DNA of 18,300 bases from DATKZB01 sp035528235 (GCA_035528235.1 DATKZB010000044.1:1-18300), one strand, 5' to 3'; shown: positions 8,119 to 16,722, numbered from the stretch's first letter. Numbers and translations: made by a program. Notes: generated from the letters alone by a model not told the origin.

Positions 8119-10404
8119 ATGGATTTCATCACCCAATCCTGGGCGTGGGCGTGGATCGGCGCCGGGGCGCTGGCCGCCGGCATACCGGTCGCCATCCACA
8201 TGATCCACATGGCCAAGGCGCCGGAGGTGCCGTTTCCGACGCTGCGGTTCCTCAAGAGCGCCGCCGAGAAGACGGCCCGCCGCCGCAAACTCGAAAACAT
8301 CTTCCTGATGATCCTGCGGATGCTCCTGTTCGCCCTGCTGGCCTTCGCGCTGTCGCGGCCGTTTCTGTCGAAGAGTTTCGGCCTGTTCGGCGAGCACCCC
8401 ACCAGCGCCGCCGTCATCGTGCTCGACAACTCCTACTCGATGAACGTCCGCCACGAGCAGACCACCCGGTTCACAAGGGCCAAGCAGGAGGCCCGCGACA
8501 TTCTCGAAAGCCGCTGGCGCCCCACGCTGGCCGCCATCCTGCTGACGAACCCCGCCCCGGTCCCCGACGCGGCCGAGACCGCGCCCGGCGAGGCCGAGCC
8601 GGCCGCCCCCGCCCGCAGCCAGGGCCTCATCGGCGACCGCGCCCGGCTCTTCAGCCAGATCGAGGCCGCGCGACTCTCCAGCCGCAGGGCCGACGTCGTC
8701 GGCAAGGTCCGCGAGGCCTACGCCCTGCTCGACAAGGCCCAGGCGGCCGACAAACGCCTCTGGATCATCACCGACCGCCAAGCCCTCTCGTGGCAGGGCA
8801 TGAGGGAACTCCAGGAACCCGCCAAGCACCCCGACATTCCCGTGGCCATCATCCGGCCCACCGAACCGTCGATGGCGAACGTCGCCATTACCGACGCCCA
8901 GGTCGTCTCGCGCAGCCGCACGGTCGGCGTGCCCGTCCGCATCGACGTGTCGGTCCGCAACACGGGCCAGACGCCCAACGAAGAGCGGAACCTGCTGCTG
9001 TTCGCCGACGACTTCGGCCAGGCCCGGCAGAAGAAACCCGTCAAACTCTCTGCCGCCGGCACCCCCGGCTCCGGCCAGACGGTCTCGCTGACGAACGTCT
9101 TCGACAAGCCCGGCCCGCACAAGGTCCTGGTGGCGCTGGAAGGCAGCGACGCCCTCGACGTCGACGACTCGCGCCGCATCGCGCTGCTCATTGCCGATCG
9201 CATCCCCGTGCTCGTGGTCAAACAGCGGGCCGGCGACGTGCCCTTCCAGGACGCCAACTTCTACCTGGTCCGCGCGCTCGACCCGGTGGGCCTGGGCGCG
9301 GCGTTTCCCTGGGCCATCCGGCCCGAGGAGGTGACGGCCGACCAGTTCGAGACCGCCGACCTCGACCAATACGACGTCGTGTTTCTGAACAACATCTCGG
9401 GCCTCGCCCCGACGGCCGTCAACGAACTGGCCGCGTACGTGGCCCGCGGCCGCACACTGGTCATCTTCTGCGGGCCCGAGGTCAAGACCGAGGCGTACAA
9501 CCGCCTGTTCGTCGACGGCGTCACCCGGCAAGGAGGGCTGCTACCCGCGCGGCTCAAGGAGCGCGTCGGCGACGCCGTCCTCAAGACGACCGTCCAGAAG
9601 GTCACCCAGGTCCAGGGCCGGTCGCCGTACCTGGAGGACCTGGTCGAGTCGGCCGACATTTACCAGGACATCCTGGTGTACGAGTACTTCCGGACCGAGG
9701 GGGCCCAGGCCGACTCGGTGCTGGCGCGGCTGTCGAGCGGCGACCCGTTTCTGCTGGCCAAGCCGTTCGGGCGGGGCCAGGTGCTGCTGTTCACCTCGGC
9801 CGCCACGACCGATTGGACGACCTTCCCCATCCGCAACCTGTTTCTGCCGCTGATGATGCGGATCGTGCACGCGGCGTCGCGCGGCCAGAACCTGCGGCCC
9901 AACATCCTGGCGGGCCAGTCCTTCGAGGCCAACTTCTACCCCGACGTCAAGGAGCAGGCCATCGTCGAGGTCACCGGGCCGCTCGGCCCCGCCGGCGAGA
10001 CGGCCTCCGAGCAGCCCGAGACCGACCTGGACCTCGCCCGCGGCGTCAACAGCCTCGTCTTCAAGAAGACCTGGAACCTCGGCTACTACACGTACCGCCT
10101 GCCGCAACGAAGCGTACCGCCCGGCCTCTTCGCCACGAACCCCGACGGGGCCGAATCGGACCTGGCCGAGATGGCCGACGACCCACTCCGCGCCGGCTTC
10201 GGCGCCAAGGAAACCCACGTCGCCGCGAGCCTGGCCGACATGGTCTCGCGGTTCGAGGCCGAGTCGCAACGCGAACTCTGGCAGTACTTCCTGATGCTGT
10301 GCCTCGTGCTGACCTTCTGCGAACCGCTCATCGCCAACTGGATGCGGCCCGAGAGCCGACGCCAGCGGGCCCATCCCACCCCCGGCCGCCGCCACGCGGC
10401 GTAG
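8119..10404 (+). CDS. BatA-like membrane protein with von Willebrand A domain
   Basis: 761 residues. The N-terminus is the aerotolerance-regulator type: a membrane segment near residues 9-28, the PFPTLRFLKS loop, a cluster of Arg/Lys, and a second membrane segment near 57-78. A VWA-like domain follows with DNSYS at residues 103-107 (DxSxS metal site) and a later WIITDRQ. The long middle part has a beta-rich segment (VRIDVSVRNTGQTPNEERNLLLF) and a Rossmann-like segment with DVVFLNNISGLAPTAVNELA. A hydrophobic stretch at about 720-740 is a third membrane segment, with a short Arg-rich tail. Large parts thus probably lie outside the cytoplasm. It is the natural partner of the DUF58 protein 4 nt upstream. 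The family is known in many planctomycetes and Bacteroidetes; its biochemical function is not established. Confidence 0.9.
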   Translation: MDFITQSWAWAWIGAGALAAGIPVAIHMIHMAKAPEVPFPTLRFLKSAAEKTARRRKLENIFLMILRMLLFALLAFALSRPFLSKSFGLFGEHPTSAAVIVLDNSYSMNVRHEQTTRFTRAKQEARDILESRWRPTLAAILLTNPAPVPDAAETAPGEAEPAAPARSQGLIGDRARLFSQIEAARLSSRRADVVGKVREAYALLDKAQAADKRLWIITDRQALSWQGMRELQEPAKHPDIPVAIIRPTEPSMANVAITDAQVVSRSRTVGVPVRIDVSVRNTGQTPNEERNLLLFADDFGQARQKKPVKLSAAGTPGSGQTVSLTNVFDKPGPHKVLVALEGSDALDVDDSRRIALLIADRIPVLVVKQRAGDVPFQDANFYLVRALDPVGLGAAFPWAIRPEEVTADQFETADLDQYDVVFLNNISGLAPTAVNELAAYVARGRTLVIFCGPEVKTEAYNRLFVDGVTRQGGLLPARLKERVGDAVLKTTVQKVTQVQGRSPYLEDLVESADIYQDILVYEYFRTEGAQADSVLARLSSGDPFLLAKPFGRGQVLLFTSAATTDWTTFPIRNLFLPLMMRIVHAASRGQNLRPNILAGQSFEANFYPDVKEQAIVEVTGPLGPAGETASEQPETDLDLARGVNSLVFKKTWNLGYYTYRLPQRSVPPGLFATNPDGAESDLAEMADDPLRAGFGAKETHVAASLADMVSRFEAESQRELWQYFLMLCLVLTFCEPLIANWMRPESRRQRAHPTPGRRHAA

Positions 10405-10405
10405 T

Positions 10406-10488
10406 GCTACCTTGTCATCGCGCGCGGCGGCCTTCCCAGGCCGCCGCGCGGGTCCTCAAGGGGCCCACGCGGAGTTGACAAAGCAGCC
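10406..10488 (+). repeat. Nested inverted-repeat element after the BatA-like gene
   Basis: A perfect 13-bp stem with a TCCC loop occupies 10421-10450 (core GGCGGCCTTCCCAGGCCGCC). Outside it, GCTACCTTGTCA at 10406-10417 pairs imperfectly (10 of 12) with TGACAAAGCAGC at 10476-10487, giving the element its own terminal inverted repeats. It starts one base after the stop codon. The right flank, GAGTTGACAAAGCAGCC (10472-10488), recurs at 16761-16777 with two changes. No U-run follows. Confidence 0.75.
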
Positions 10489-10496
10489 GTAGGCGC

Positions 10497-10542
10497 TTTA
10501 CCCCACGGGCGGCTCGTGGTATCCTTCGCCACTCTGTATAAT
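10497..10542 (+). promoter_or_regulatory. Putative promoter region of the tRNA nucleotidyltransferase gene
   Basis: TTTACC at 10497-10502 and TATCCT at 10520-10525 are 17 nt apart, a reasonable sigma70-type pair. A perfect TATAAT also sits at 10537-10542 but has no fitting -35 at 16-18 nt. Neither leaves an obvious Shine-Dalgarno before the ATG at 10560. Confidence 0.4.
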
Positions 10543-10559
10543 GGTCCGCAAGCAACGTC

Positions 10560-11879
10560 ATGGGCAGTCAGCGACAACTGGCCGAGTCGGTCATCCGGAA
10601 CCTGCGGGCCGCGGGGCACCAGGCCCTGCTGGCCGGGGGGTGCGTCCGCGACCTCATCCTGAGACGGCCGCCCAAGGATTACGACGTGGCCACCAGCGCC
10701 CCGCCCGAGCAGGTGCTGGCCCTCTACCCGAAGGCCCTGACGGTGGGCCAGGCGTTCGGCGTCGTCGTGGTGACCGACGGCGCGGTCCAGGTCGAGGTGG
10801 CCACGTTCCGGAGCGACTCGGCCTACGGCGACGGCCGCCATCCCGACGCCGTCACCTTTACCGACGCCCGCCACGACGCCCTGCGGCGAGACTTTACGAT
10901 CAACGCCATGTTCCTCGACCCCGACACGGGCGAGGTGGTCGACCACACCGGCGGCCGTAACGACATCCAGGCCCGCATCATCCGGGCCGTGGGCGACCCG
11001 CGAGTCCGTCTGGCCGAGGACCATCTGCGGATGCTGCGGGCGGTCCGGTTTGCGGCGGAACTGGGGTTCGATATCGAGCCGGCCACGGCCGATGCCATCC
11101 GGGCGCTGGCCGACCGGCTCGCCACGGTCAGCGGCGAACGCGTGGCGGCGGAACTGGAGCGCCTCCTGACGGCCCCGCCCGCCGGCCGGCGACGCGGACT
11201 CCAGCGGGCCGACGAACTCGGCCTCCTGGCCGTCGTCCTGCCCGAGGTCCACGCCCTGCATGGCACCGAGCAGGGCCCCACGGTCCATCCCGAAGGCGAC
11301 GTCTTCGTCCACACGCTTCTGTGCGTCGAGCACCTGCGGGAACCGACCTTTGAACTCGCCCTGGCCGCCCTGCTGCACGACGTCGGCAAACCCGCCACCG
11401 CCATGCTCCGCGACGGCGGGTGGACCTTCTACGGCCACGCCAAACTCGGCGAGGCCGCGGCCGAGACCGTCTGCCGGCGACTGCGTCTGAGCACGCTGCA
11501 GCGGCGCCGCGTGCTCGGGCTCGTCCGCCAGCACATGAACCTCATCAACTGGCACGAGATGCGGGAGTCGCGTCTGAAACGTCTCTTCGCCCAGGACGGT
11601 TTCGAGGAACTCGCCGAACTCTGGCGGGCCGACTGCCTGGCCTCCGGCGGCACAGCCCAGGAGTACGAGGCCATGATGGTCCGGTACCGGGCCATGGAGC
11701 GGCACCAGGTCCGGCCGCCGCCGCTCATCTCGGGCCACGACCTGGTCGACATGGGACTTGAGCCCGGCCCCCGGTTTCGGAAAATCCTGGAGGCCGTGTA
11801 CGACGCGCAGCTCGAGGGCCGCGTCGCCACGAAAGACGATGCCCTCGCCCTGGCCCGACAAGCGGCCGACGACTCATGA
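10560..11879 (+). CDS. tRNA nucleotidyltransferase / poly(A) polymerase family protein with HD domain
   Basis: A class II nucleotidyltransferase of 439 residues, either adding CCA to tRNA 3' ends or A to RNA. The catalytic head has LLAGGCVRD (about residues 21-29) and the metal-binding DYDVAT. It is followed by RRDFTINAM, the conserved VGDPRVRLAEDHLRMLRAVRF block and a helical neck. The C-terminal half carries an HD phosphohydrolase motif (ALLHDVGKP), also found in bacterial CCA-adding enzymes, where it can remove 2',3'-cyclic phosphate. An in-frame TAA at 10539 forces a start at or after 10560; the ATG is apt for the family, but no Shine-Dalgarno is visible. CCA addition and polyadenylation cannot be told apart safely by eye. 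Its stop overlaps the start of the MFS-HEAT gene (ATGA), so the two are probably coupled. Confidence 0.92.
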   Translation: MGSQRQLAESVIRNLRAAGHQALLAGGCVRDLILRRPPKDYDVATSAPPEQVLALYPKALTVGQAFGVVVVTDGAVQVEVATFRSDSAYGDGRHPDAVTFTDARHDALRRDFTINAMFLDPDTGEVVDHTGGRNDIQARIIRAVGDPRVRLAEDHLRMLRAVRFAAELGFDIEPATADAIRALADRLATVSGERVAAELERLLTAPPAGRRRGLQRADELGLLAVVLPEVHALHGTEQGPTVHPEGDVFVHTLLCVEHLREPTFELALAALLHDVGKPATAMLRDGGWTFYGHAKLGEAAAETVCRRLRLSTLQRRRVLGLVRQHMNLINWHEMRESRLKRLFAQDGFEELAELWRADCLASGGTAQEYEAMMVRYRAMERHQVRPPPLISGHDLVDMGLEPGPRFRKILEAVYDAQLEGRVATKDDALALARQAADDS

Positions 11880-14626
11880 CAGACGGACCGTTGAATTCCG
11901 ACATCACGCCCTCTCTCGACACGAGTGGCCTGCCGATTACCCCCAGCCGCCTCCGCCGCGCGATGGTCGTCAACATGGTCGTCGGCACGATGGGGGCCAT
12001 GTGGTTCACCGTGTGCGGGCCGCAGCAGATCCTGAGCGTTTTCTACAAGAACGCCTTGGGGTCGACCCCCGGCGAACTCGGCAACATGATTTCGCTGGTC
12101 CAGTTCTCGTCGGTCTTCAACCTGGTGGCGATCTTTATTTACAGTCGGACCCGCACCCGGAAGCACTGGTGGGTGGCCGCCCACGTGGTGCACCGCCTGT
12201 TCGGGTTCGTCCTGGCCGCCGTGGCCGTCTATGCCGCACAGGGCGGCGACAGGGGTTGGGGCGCCAAGGTCATTATGGCGGCGATGGTGGCCAGTTGGGT
12301 CCTGACCACGTCGGCCGCCTCGGGATGGTGGTCGTGGATGGCCGACCTGGTGCCCGAGGGCATCCGGGCGACGTTCTTCGGCCGGCGGGCCACCGTGGTC
12401 CGGGCCGTGAACATGGCGTGGTTCTTCGGCGCGGCGTTCGCCCTGGACGAAATCCGGGTGGTGAGCGTCTTCTACGTGTATGCGGCCATTTTCGCGCTGG
12501 GCGGCCTGCTGGGCCTGCTCGACATCATCATCCACGCGTTCATTCCCGAACCGGCCCGGGGGCCCGACGTGCCGCGCGTCGGCTGGGCCGAGTTCACCGA
12601 GCCGCTGCGGAACCGGAACTTCCTGACGTTCTCGCTGGCCATCGGGGCCTGGTCGTTCTCGACGAGCGTGCTGGGGCCGTTCATCGCGCCGTACATCACG
12701 GCCGCCGACGGCATCGGGGCGCCCATGAAGTGGCTCAGCATCAACGCCCTCGTGGTCCAGATTACGATGATCGCAACCGGCACGGCCTGGGGCATCGTGA
12801 TGGACCGTTTCGGCCGCAAGCCCGCCGTCATCCTGGGGGCGCTGCACCCGCTGCCGATATGGATCGGCGTCTTCTTCATGACGCCCACGAACTACCCCTT
12901 CATCCTGGTCTCGACGGCCCTGGTGGCCGGCCTGCTGGCCGCCGGATTCTGGGACGGCTCGGGCCAACTCATGCTCACCCTGACGCCCCAGCGGAACCGT
13001 AACGCGTACCTGTCGTGGCACATGGCGACGGTGGGCACCATTGCCGCCGGCGGGTCGTACCTGGGCGGCTGGATGGGCGACACGCTCCAGGGGTTCCACT
13101 ACGAACTCTGGTCGGGCTTCGTCATCGGCGGGTTCCACGTCGTGGCGGGGGTCTCGTTCGTGCTCTCGATCCTCAGCACGCTAACTTTGTACCGCATCCG
13201 CGAGGGCAGCGAGAAACCCGTCGGGTTCGTCGTGTCGAGGCTCCTGAACCCCGGCATCTTCCGGACGTTCCTGAACCTGCGTGTCATCACGAGCGCGGCC
13301 AGTTCGGTCCGGACGGTCCGGGCGCTGCGCGGTCTGGGGGGCGCCACGGGGCACCTGGCGGTGGCCGACGTCATGCCCCGGCTGCACGACCCCGACGCCG
13401 AAGTCCGCGACGAGGCCGCACGGGCGCTGGGCCGCATCGGATCCGACGACGCCGTCGACGTCCTCATCGCGCACCTCGCCGACCCGGACTCGACGATCCG
13501 GCCCGCGGCGGCCCAGGCCCTCGGCCGCATCGGCGACCCCAAGGCTATCCCCGCCCTGAAGGAGGGCCTGCGCGACCCCCTGCCCGAGGTGCGGCAGGCG
13601 TGCGAGGCCGCGCTGGCATCGTTCGGCAAGCCGCGCCGCGCCGAACGGGCCCTGCACGACCTGCGGACCGCCGAGGACGACGCCGACACGGCCGACGTGG
13701 CGACCATCATCGCCCGGCTCGACGACGCCGACGGCGAGGTCCGCGAGGAGGCCGCCCGGGCCCTCGGCCGAATCGGCGCCACCGACGGCGTGTCGGCCCT
13801 GGTCCGGCGCCTGCACGACCCGACGTCGACGATCCGGCCGGTCATCGCCCGGTCGCTCGGCCAGATTGGCGACGCGCGGGCGGTGCCGGCCCTGACCGAA
13901 GCCCTCTCGGGCGGCAGCGACGAGCTCCAGGACGCCGCCGCCCACGCCCTCGGGGCCATCGGCAACACCGCCGCACGCCAGAGCCTCCAGAGCCTCCTGG
14001 ACGAGCCCCGGGCCGAACGCGTCTTTGCCTCCGGGGCCGAGGCCCTCTCGAAACTCGGCATCCTCGAGGCGGCCATGGACATCGTGCCCCGGATGCACGA
14101 CACGCCGAACCCCGTGCTGCGGCGGCAGATGGCCATCGCCATGGGAAACCTGCTGGGCCGGCCCGGCCAGTTCTACGCCATCCTGACGGCCGAGACGGCC
14201 AGCCAGGGGGTGCGCCTGGGGTCGCTGTTCCGCGGCGCCCGCCGGGCCACCGAATCGTTCCGGCCGGTTACGGACGTGGCCGGACGGATGTGCATCAAGG
14301 AAATCCAGGCCGACCTCGGACGCCTGCGCAGCCTGATGGAGCACGAGTCGTACCCACCGGCCATCGCGGCCCTGGCCGCCCATCTTCGGAGCCTGGTACG
14401 CATGGTCATCGGTCGGGACTGCGCCGACGAGGTCGCCTTGGAGTACGCCTTCGGGAAGGACGCCAAACTGGGGCTGGGGTTCTGGTTCGTCCAGGAAATC
14501 CGACGCCGCGCCGCAACGACCGGCGACCCGCAACTGCTGTACACCGACGCCCTGCTCGCCCTTTACTTCCTCAGCGTCTACCGCCTGCCGCCTCAGCCGC
14601 GCCGACCGCTAACCGGTCCGACGTGA
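11876..14626 (+). CDS. MFS-type transporter fused to a C-terminal HEAT-repeat solenoid
   Basis: 916 residues. Residues about 28-435 form a polytopic membrane domain with roughly twelve hydrophobic segments and an MFS-like cytoplasmic loop (GIVMDRFGRKPAVILG). After a linker (about 440-490), a series of HEAT/PBS-lyase-type repeats runs from about 495 to 740, with repeated [HA]DPDxxVRxxAARALGRIG patterns. Two three-repeat blocks starting at residues 496 and 608 are clearly copies of each other (offset 112 residues). A final all-helical segment (about 780-900) resembles nothing I can name. The substrate is unknown. The solenoid should lie in the cytoplasm if topology is that of a normal MFS protein, and could bind a partner or gate transport. 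The ATG overlaps the preceding stop. A hairpin element starts 11 nt after its stop. Confidence 0.88.
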   Translation: MTDGPLNSDITPSLDTSGLPITPSRLRRAMVVNMVVGTMGAMWFTVCGPQQILSVFYKNALGSTPGELGNMISLVQFSSVFNLVAIFIYSRTRTRKHWWVAAHVVHRLFGFVLAAVAVYAAQGGDRGWGAKVIMAAMVASWVLTTSAASGWWSWMADLVPEGIRATFFGRRATVVRAVNMAWFFGAAFALDEIRVVSVFYVYAAIFALGGLLGLLDIIIHAFIPEPARGPDVPRVGWAEFTEPLRNRNFLTFSLAIGAWSFSTSVLGPFIAPYITAADGIGAPMKWLSINALVVQITMIATGTAWGIVMDRFGRKPAVILGALHPLPIWIGVFFMTPTNYPFILVSTALVAGLLAAGFWDGSGQLMLTLTPQRNRNAYLSWHMATVGTIAAGGSYLGGWMGDTLQGFHYELWSGFVIGGFHVVAGVSFVLSILSTLTLYRIREGSEKPVGFVVSRLLNPGIFRTFLNLRVITSAASSVRTVRALRGLGGATGHLAVADVMPRLHDPDAEVRDEAARALGRIGSDDAVDVLIAHLADPDSTIRPAAAQALGRIGDPKAIPALKEGLRDPLPEVRQACEAALASFGKPRRAERALHDLRTAEDDADTADVATIIARLDDADGEVREEAARALGRIGATDGVSALVRRLHDPTSTIRPVIARSLGQIGDARAVPALTEALSGGSDELQDAAAHALGAIGNTAARQSLQSLLDEPRAERVFASGAEALSKLGILEAAMDIVPRMHDTPNPVLRRQMAIAMGNLLGRPGQFYAILTAETASQGVRLGSLFRGARRATESFRPVTDVAGRMCIKEIQADLGRLRSLMEHESYPPAIAALAAHLRSLVRMVIGRDCADEVALEYAFGKDAKLGLGFWFVQEIRRRAATTGDPQLLYTDALLALYFLSVYRLPPQPRRPLTGPT

Positions 14627-14637
14627 GTCGTGCGCGG

Positions 14638-14690
14638 TTATAGCGGTCTGACTTTGCGTGTTCGCGCGGCCCGCCCTGGGCGGGCCGCGC
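14638..14690 (+). repeat. Hairpin element downstream of the MFS-HEAT gene
   Basis: A 33-nt conserved flank (14638-14670; ends TTGCGTGTTCGCGCGGC) leads into a palindrome, GCGCGGCCCGCCC with its complement at 14664-14690, centred on one T. The flank matches 18216-18248 at 27 of 33 positions, again after a stop codon. It may act in 3'-end formation or be a dispersed REP-like element. Confidence 0.7.
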
Positions 14691-14712
14691 TCCCCGTAAG
14701 GTGCCGCGTTGA

Positions 14713-14738
14713 CGCGGTGGGTGCGGGGACCCACCGCG
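14713..14738 (-). repeat. Hairpin element downstream of the GH2 gene
   Basis: Read on the - strand: CGCGGTGGGT, loop CCCCGC, ACCCACCGCG, a 10-bp perfect stem. The loop is identical to that at 18253-18258. One stem pair differs between the two copies by a compensating change (T-A here, C-G there). Confidence 0.7.
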
Positions 14739-14805
14739 CAAAACCGTACGACCCACCGCGCAAAACCGTACGATCCACCGCGCAAGACCTCGCCACCCAC
14801 CGCGC
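14728..14805 (-). repeat. 22-bp tandem repeat, about 3.5 copies
   Basis: Copies at 14728-14749 and 14750-14771 are identical. A third at 14772-14793 matches 17 of 22, and a partial copy at 14794-14805 matches 11 of 12. Each contains CCACCGCGC on the + strand (GCGCGGTGG on the - strand), one arm of the adjacent hairpin. The array abuts the GH2 stop codon. Confidence 0.85.
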
Positions 14806-14807
14806 GT

Positions 14808-16622
14808 TCACTTTCCGCGCTGCTCGATGGCGGCGGGGCGTTGCTGGGCGCGGCGGATGCGGGCCATGTCGAACTTGCGGCCGCGGTCGAAGCGGTAGAT
14901 GCCGTTCTGTTCCTGGTACACGTCCGTGAGTTGCGTGTAACAATAGCCGAACATGTCGGGATCGTCGAGCAGGATGCCGCAGAGCCGCTCGAACCGCGCG
15001 TAGAACTCCTTGAGGGTCTTCGGCCGCCGGCCGTAGCCCCAGGAGGCGTCGCCCGGCCGCACGTCGGGGTTCCACCAGATGCCGCCGAACTCGCTGACGA
15101 AGAACGGTTGCCCCCGGTACGGCACCGAGATGGGCCGCTCGGGCGAGCCGTTCATAAACGGTCGGCCGCGCGCGAGGCCCGCCTGGTTGGCGCGGAACTT
15201 CTTGGGGTCCTGCTCGTAATCGTGGCAATCGTAGACGTCGGCCTCCGACACGCGGTGCGAGTAGCCCGACGTGTCGAGCACGGGGCGCGTCGTATCCATC
15301 GCCTTGGTCGCCAGAAACAGGCCGCGCGTCACGTCATCGAGCACCGTCACGCAGTCGCTGAGGGTCTGCCACGTCTCGTTCAGCGGGCACCATCCGATGA
15401 TGGCGGGGTGCGAGTAATCGCGTGCCAGCACCTCGAGCCACTGGGTGACGTACGTGGCCCCCGGCTGCTGGTGGTCGGTGTCGGGCCCGCGGCCGGAGCA
15501 GCCCCAGTCGGCGAACTCGCCCCACACCAGGTACCCCAACCGGTCGGCGTGGTAGAGGAACCGTTCCTCAAAGACCTTCTGGTGCAGGCGGGCACCGTTG
15601 AAACCCGCCGCCATCGCCAGTTCGATGTCGCGCCGAAGGGCCGCATCGGTCGGCGCCGTCAGGATGCCGTCCGGGTAATAACCCTGGTCGAGCACCAGCC
15701 GCTGAAAGACCGTGCGGCCGTTGATGCGGACGGCCTTGCCGTCGAGTGTGACCGACCGCAGGCCGGCGTAACTCGCGGCCCGGTCGACGACGCGGCCGCC
15801 GGCGTCGACGAGTTCGATCTCCACGTCGTACAGGTGCGGGTCCTCGGGCGACCACAGGCGGCGACGATCGGGCGGGATGACCAGGTCGAGGCGGGGCGAG
15901 AAGTCGGCCACCGGGCACCGGGCCGAGGCGACCTCGCCCCGGGCGTCCTTGAGCGCAGCCCGCAGGACCAGGCCATCGCGGAGGCCGCGGATCGGCTGTT
16001 CGAGGCGGATCGTCGCGTTGGCGACGTCGGGCGTCAGGCGCGGCCGCTCCAGGTGCGTCTCGGGCACGGGTTCCAGCCACACGGTCTGCCAGATGCCCGT
16101 CGTGCGGGTGTACACGCACCCGTGCCGCTCGTACAGGGCCGACTGTTTGCCGCGCGGCTTGGGCGAGTCGCGGTCGTCGCGTGCCCGGACCACGATGACG
16201 GCCTTGCGGCCGGGCTCGACCACGTCGCCCAAGTCGCACGTGAAGGGCGTGAAGCCGCCGCGATGGCGGCCGACCTCCTGCCCGTTGACCCAGACGGTGG
16301 CGTCGTAATCGACCGCATGGAAGTGCAGGAGCACCCGCCGGCCGGCCCAGCGTTTGGGGATGGTGACCTCGCGCCGGTACCAGACGGCGTTCATGAAGTC
16401 CTCGTTGCCGATGCCCGACAGGGGCGACTCCGGGCAGAACGGCACCCGGATACGGTCGCGGAGCCTGCGGTCCACCAGGCCGCGCGCCAGGCCGCTGTCG
16501 CCCGGGTCGGTCTCGAACTGCCACGGACCGTTCAGGCACAGCCAGTCGGCCCGCACGAACTGGGGGCGCGGGTACTCGGGACGGGGCATCTGCGAACGCG
16601 ACGACGTTTGGCGTTTGGCCAC
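14808..16622 (-). CDS. Glycoside hydrolase family 2 protein
   Basis: 604 residues. The order is typical for GH2: an N-terminal sugar-binding jelly-roll (GPWQFETDP, YRREVTIP, VWVNGQEVGRHRGGFTPFT), an immunoglobulin-like domain, then a TIM barrel. The acid/base is Glu416 in GWCPLNETW and the nucleophile Glu511 in FVSEFGGIWW, so the catalytic pair is intact. Substrate (galactoside, glucuronide, mannoside or other) cannot be fixed by eye. No signal peptide is seen, suggesting cytosolic action. The GTG at 16622 is preferred because GAGGAG lies 8 nt upstream (16631-16636 on the + strand); ATG at 16589 is the alternative without a ribosome-binding site. The frame stays open much further upstream, but that part is antisense to the next gene. 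It is convergent with the MFS-HEAT gene and divergent from the Gfo/Idh/MocA gene. Confidence 0.93.
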   Translation of the reverse strand: MAKRQTSSRSQMPRPEYPRPQFVRADWLCLNGPWQFETDPGDSGLARGLVDRRLRDRIRVPFCPESPLSGIGNEDFMNAVWYRREVTIPKRWAGRRVLLHFHAVDYDATVWVNGQEVGRHRGGFTPFTCDLGDVVEPGRKAVIVVRARDDRDSPKPRGKQSALYERHGCVYTRTTGIWQTVWLEPVPETHLERPRLTPDVANATIRLEQPIRGLRDGLVLRAALKDARGEVASARCPVADFSPRLDLVIPPDRRRLWSPEDPHLYDVEIELVDAGGRVVDRAASYAGLRSVTLDGKAVRINGRTVFQRLVLDQGYYPDGILTAPTDAALRRDIELAMAAGFNGARLHQKVFEERFLYHADRLGYLVWGEFADWGCSGRGPDTDHQQPGATYVTQWLEVLARDYSHPAIIGWCPLNETWQTLSDCVTVLDDVTRGLFLATKAMDTTRPVLDTSGYSHRVSEADVYDCHDYEQDPKKFRANQAGLARGRPFMNGSPERPISVPYRGQPFFVSEFGGIWWNPDVRPGDASWGYGRRPKTLKEFYARFERLCGILLDDPDMFGYCYTQLTDVYQEQNGIYRFDRGRKFDMARIRRAQQRPAAIEQRGK

Positions 16623-16677
16623 GACGAGGTCTCCTCGGCTTCCTGGCCCTACAACGCAACTTCGGAACTTCATCCCG

Positions 16678-16703
16678 CCTGGCGGCCTTCCCAGGCCGCC
16701 AGG
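16678..16703 (-). repeat. GC hairpin in the divergent region, copy 1
   Basis: An 11-bp perfect stem, CCTGGCGGCCT with its complement, and a TCCC loop. The inner 20 nt are identical to the hairpin at 10421-10450, while the outer pairs differ but still pair. On the - strand it is preceded by CTGACGCGTGTTCC, similar to the flank of the elements at 14638 and 18216. Confidence 0.75.
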
Positions 16704-16722
16704 AACACGCGTCAGGCCCAAT

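Noticed and set aside
8044..9531. Long antisense frame opposite the BatA-like gene
   Set aside because: Low-complexity reverse-strand shadow; no domain, start signal or context support.
10475..10480. TTGACA as the -35 box of the nucleotidyltransferase promoter
   Set aside because: No acceptable -10 lies 16-18 nt downstream. The hexamer belongs to the repeated 17-mer found also at 16761-16777.
10407..11861. Long antisense frame opposite the nucleotidyltransferase gene
   Set aside because: Shadow frame; the + strand product carries all catalytic motifs of its family.
14728..14805. CRISPR array
   Set aside because: Units are directly adjacent with no spacers, and there are no cas genes. It is a simple tandem repeat.
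14630..14929. Small frames in the convergent gap between MFS-HEAT and GH2
   Set aside because: They run through hairpins and tandem repeats and encode Arg/Pro/Ala-rich strings without a family or ribosome-binding site.
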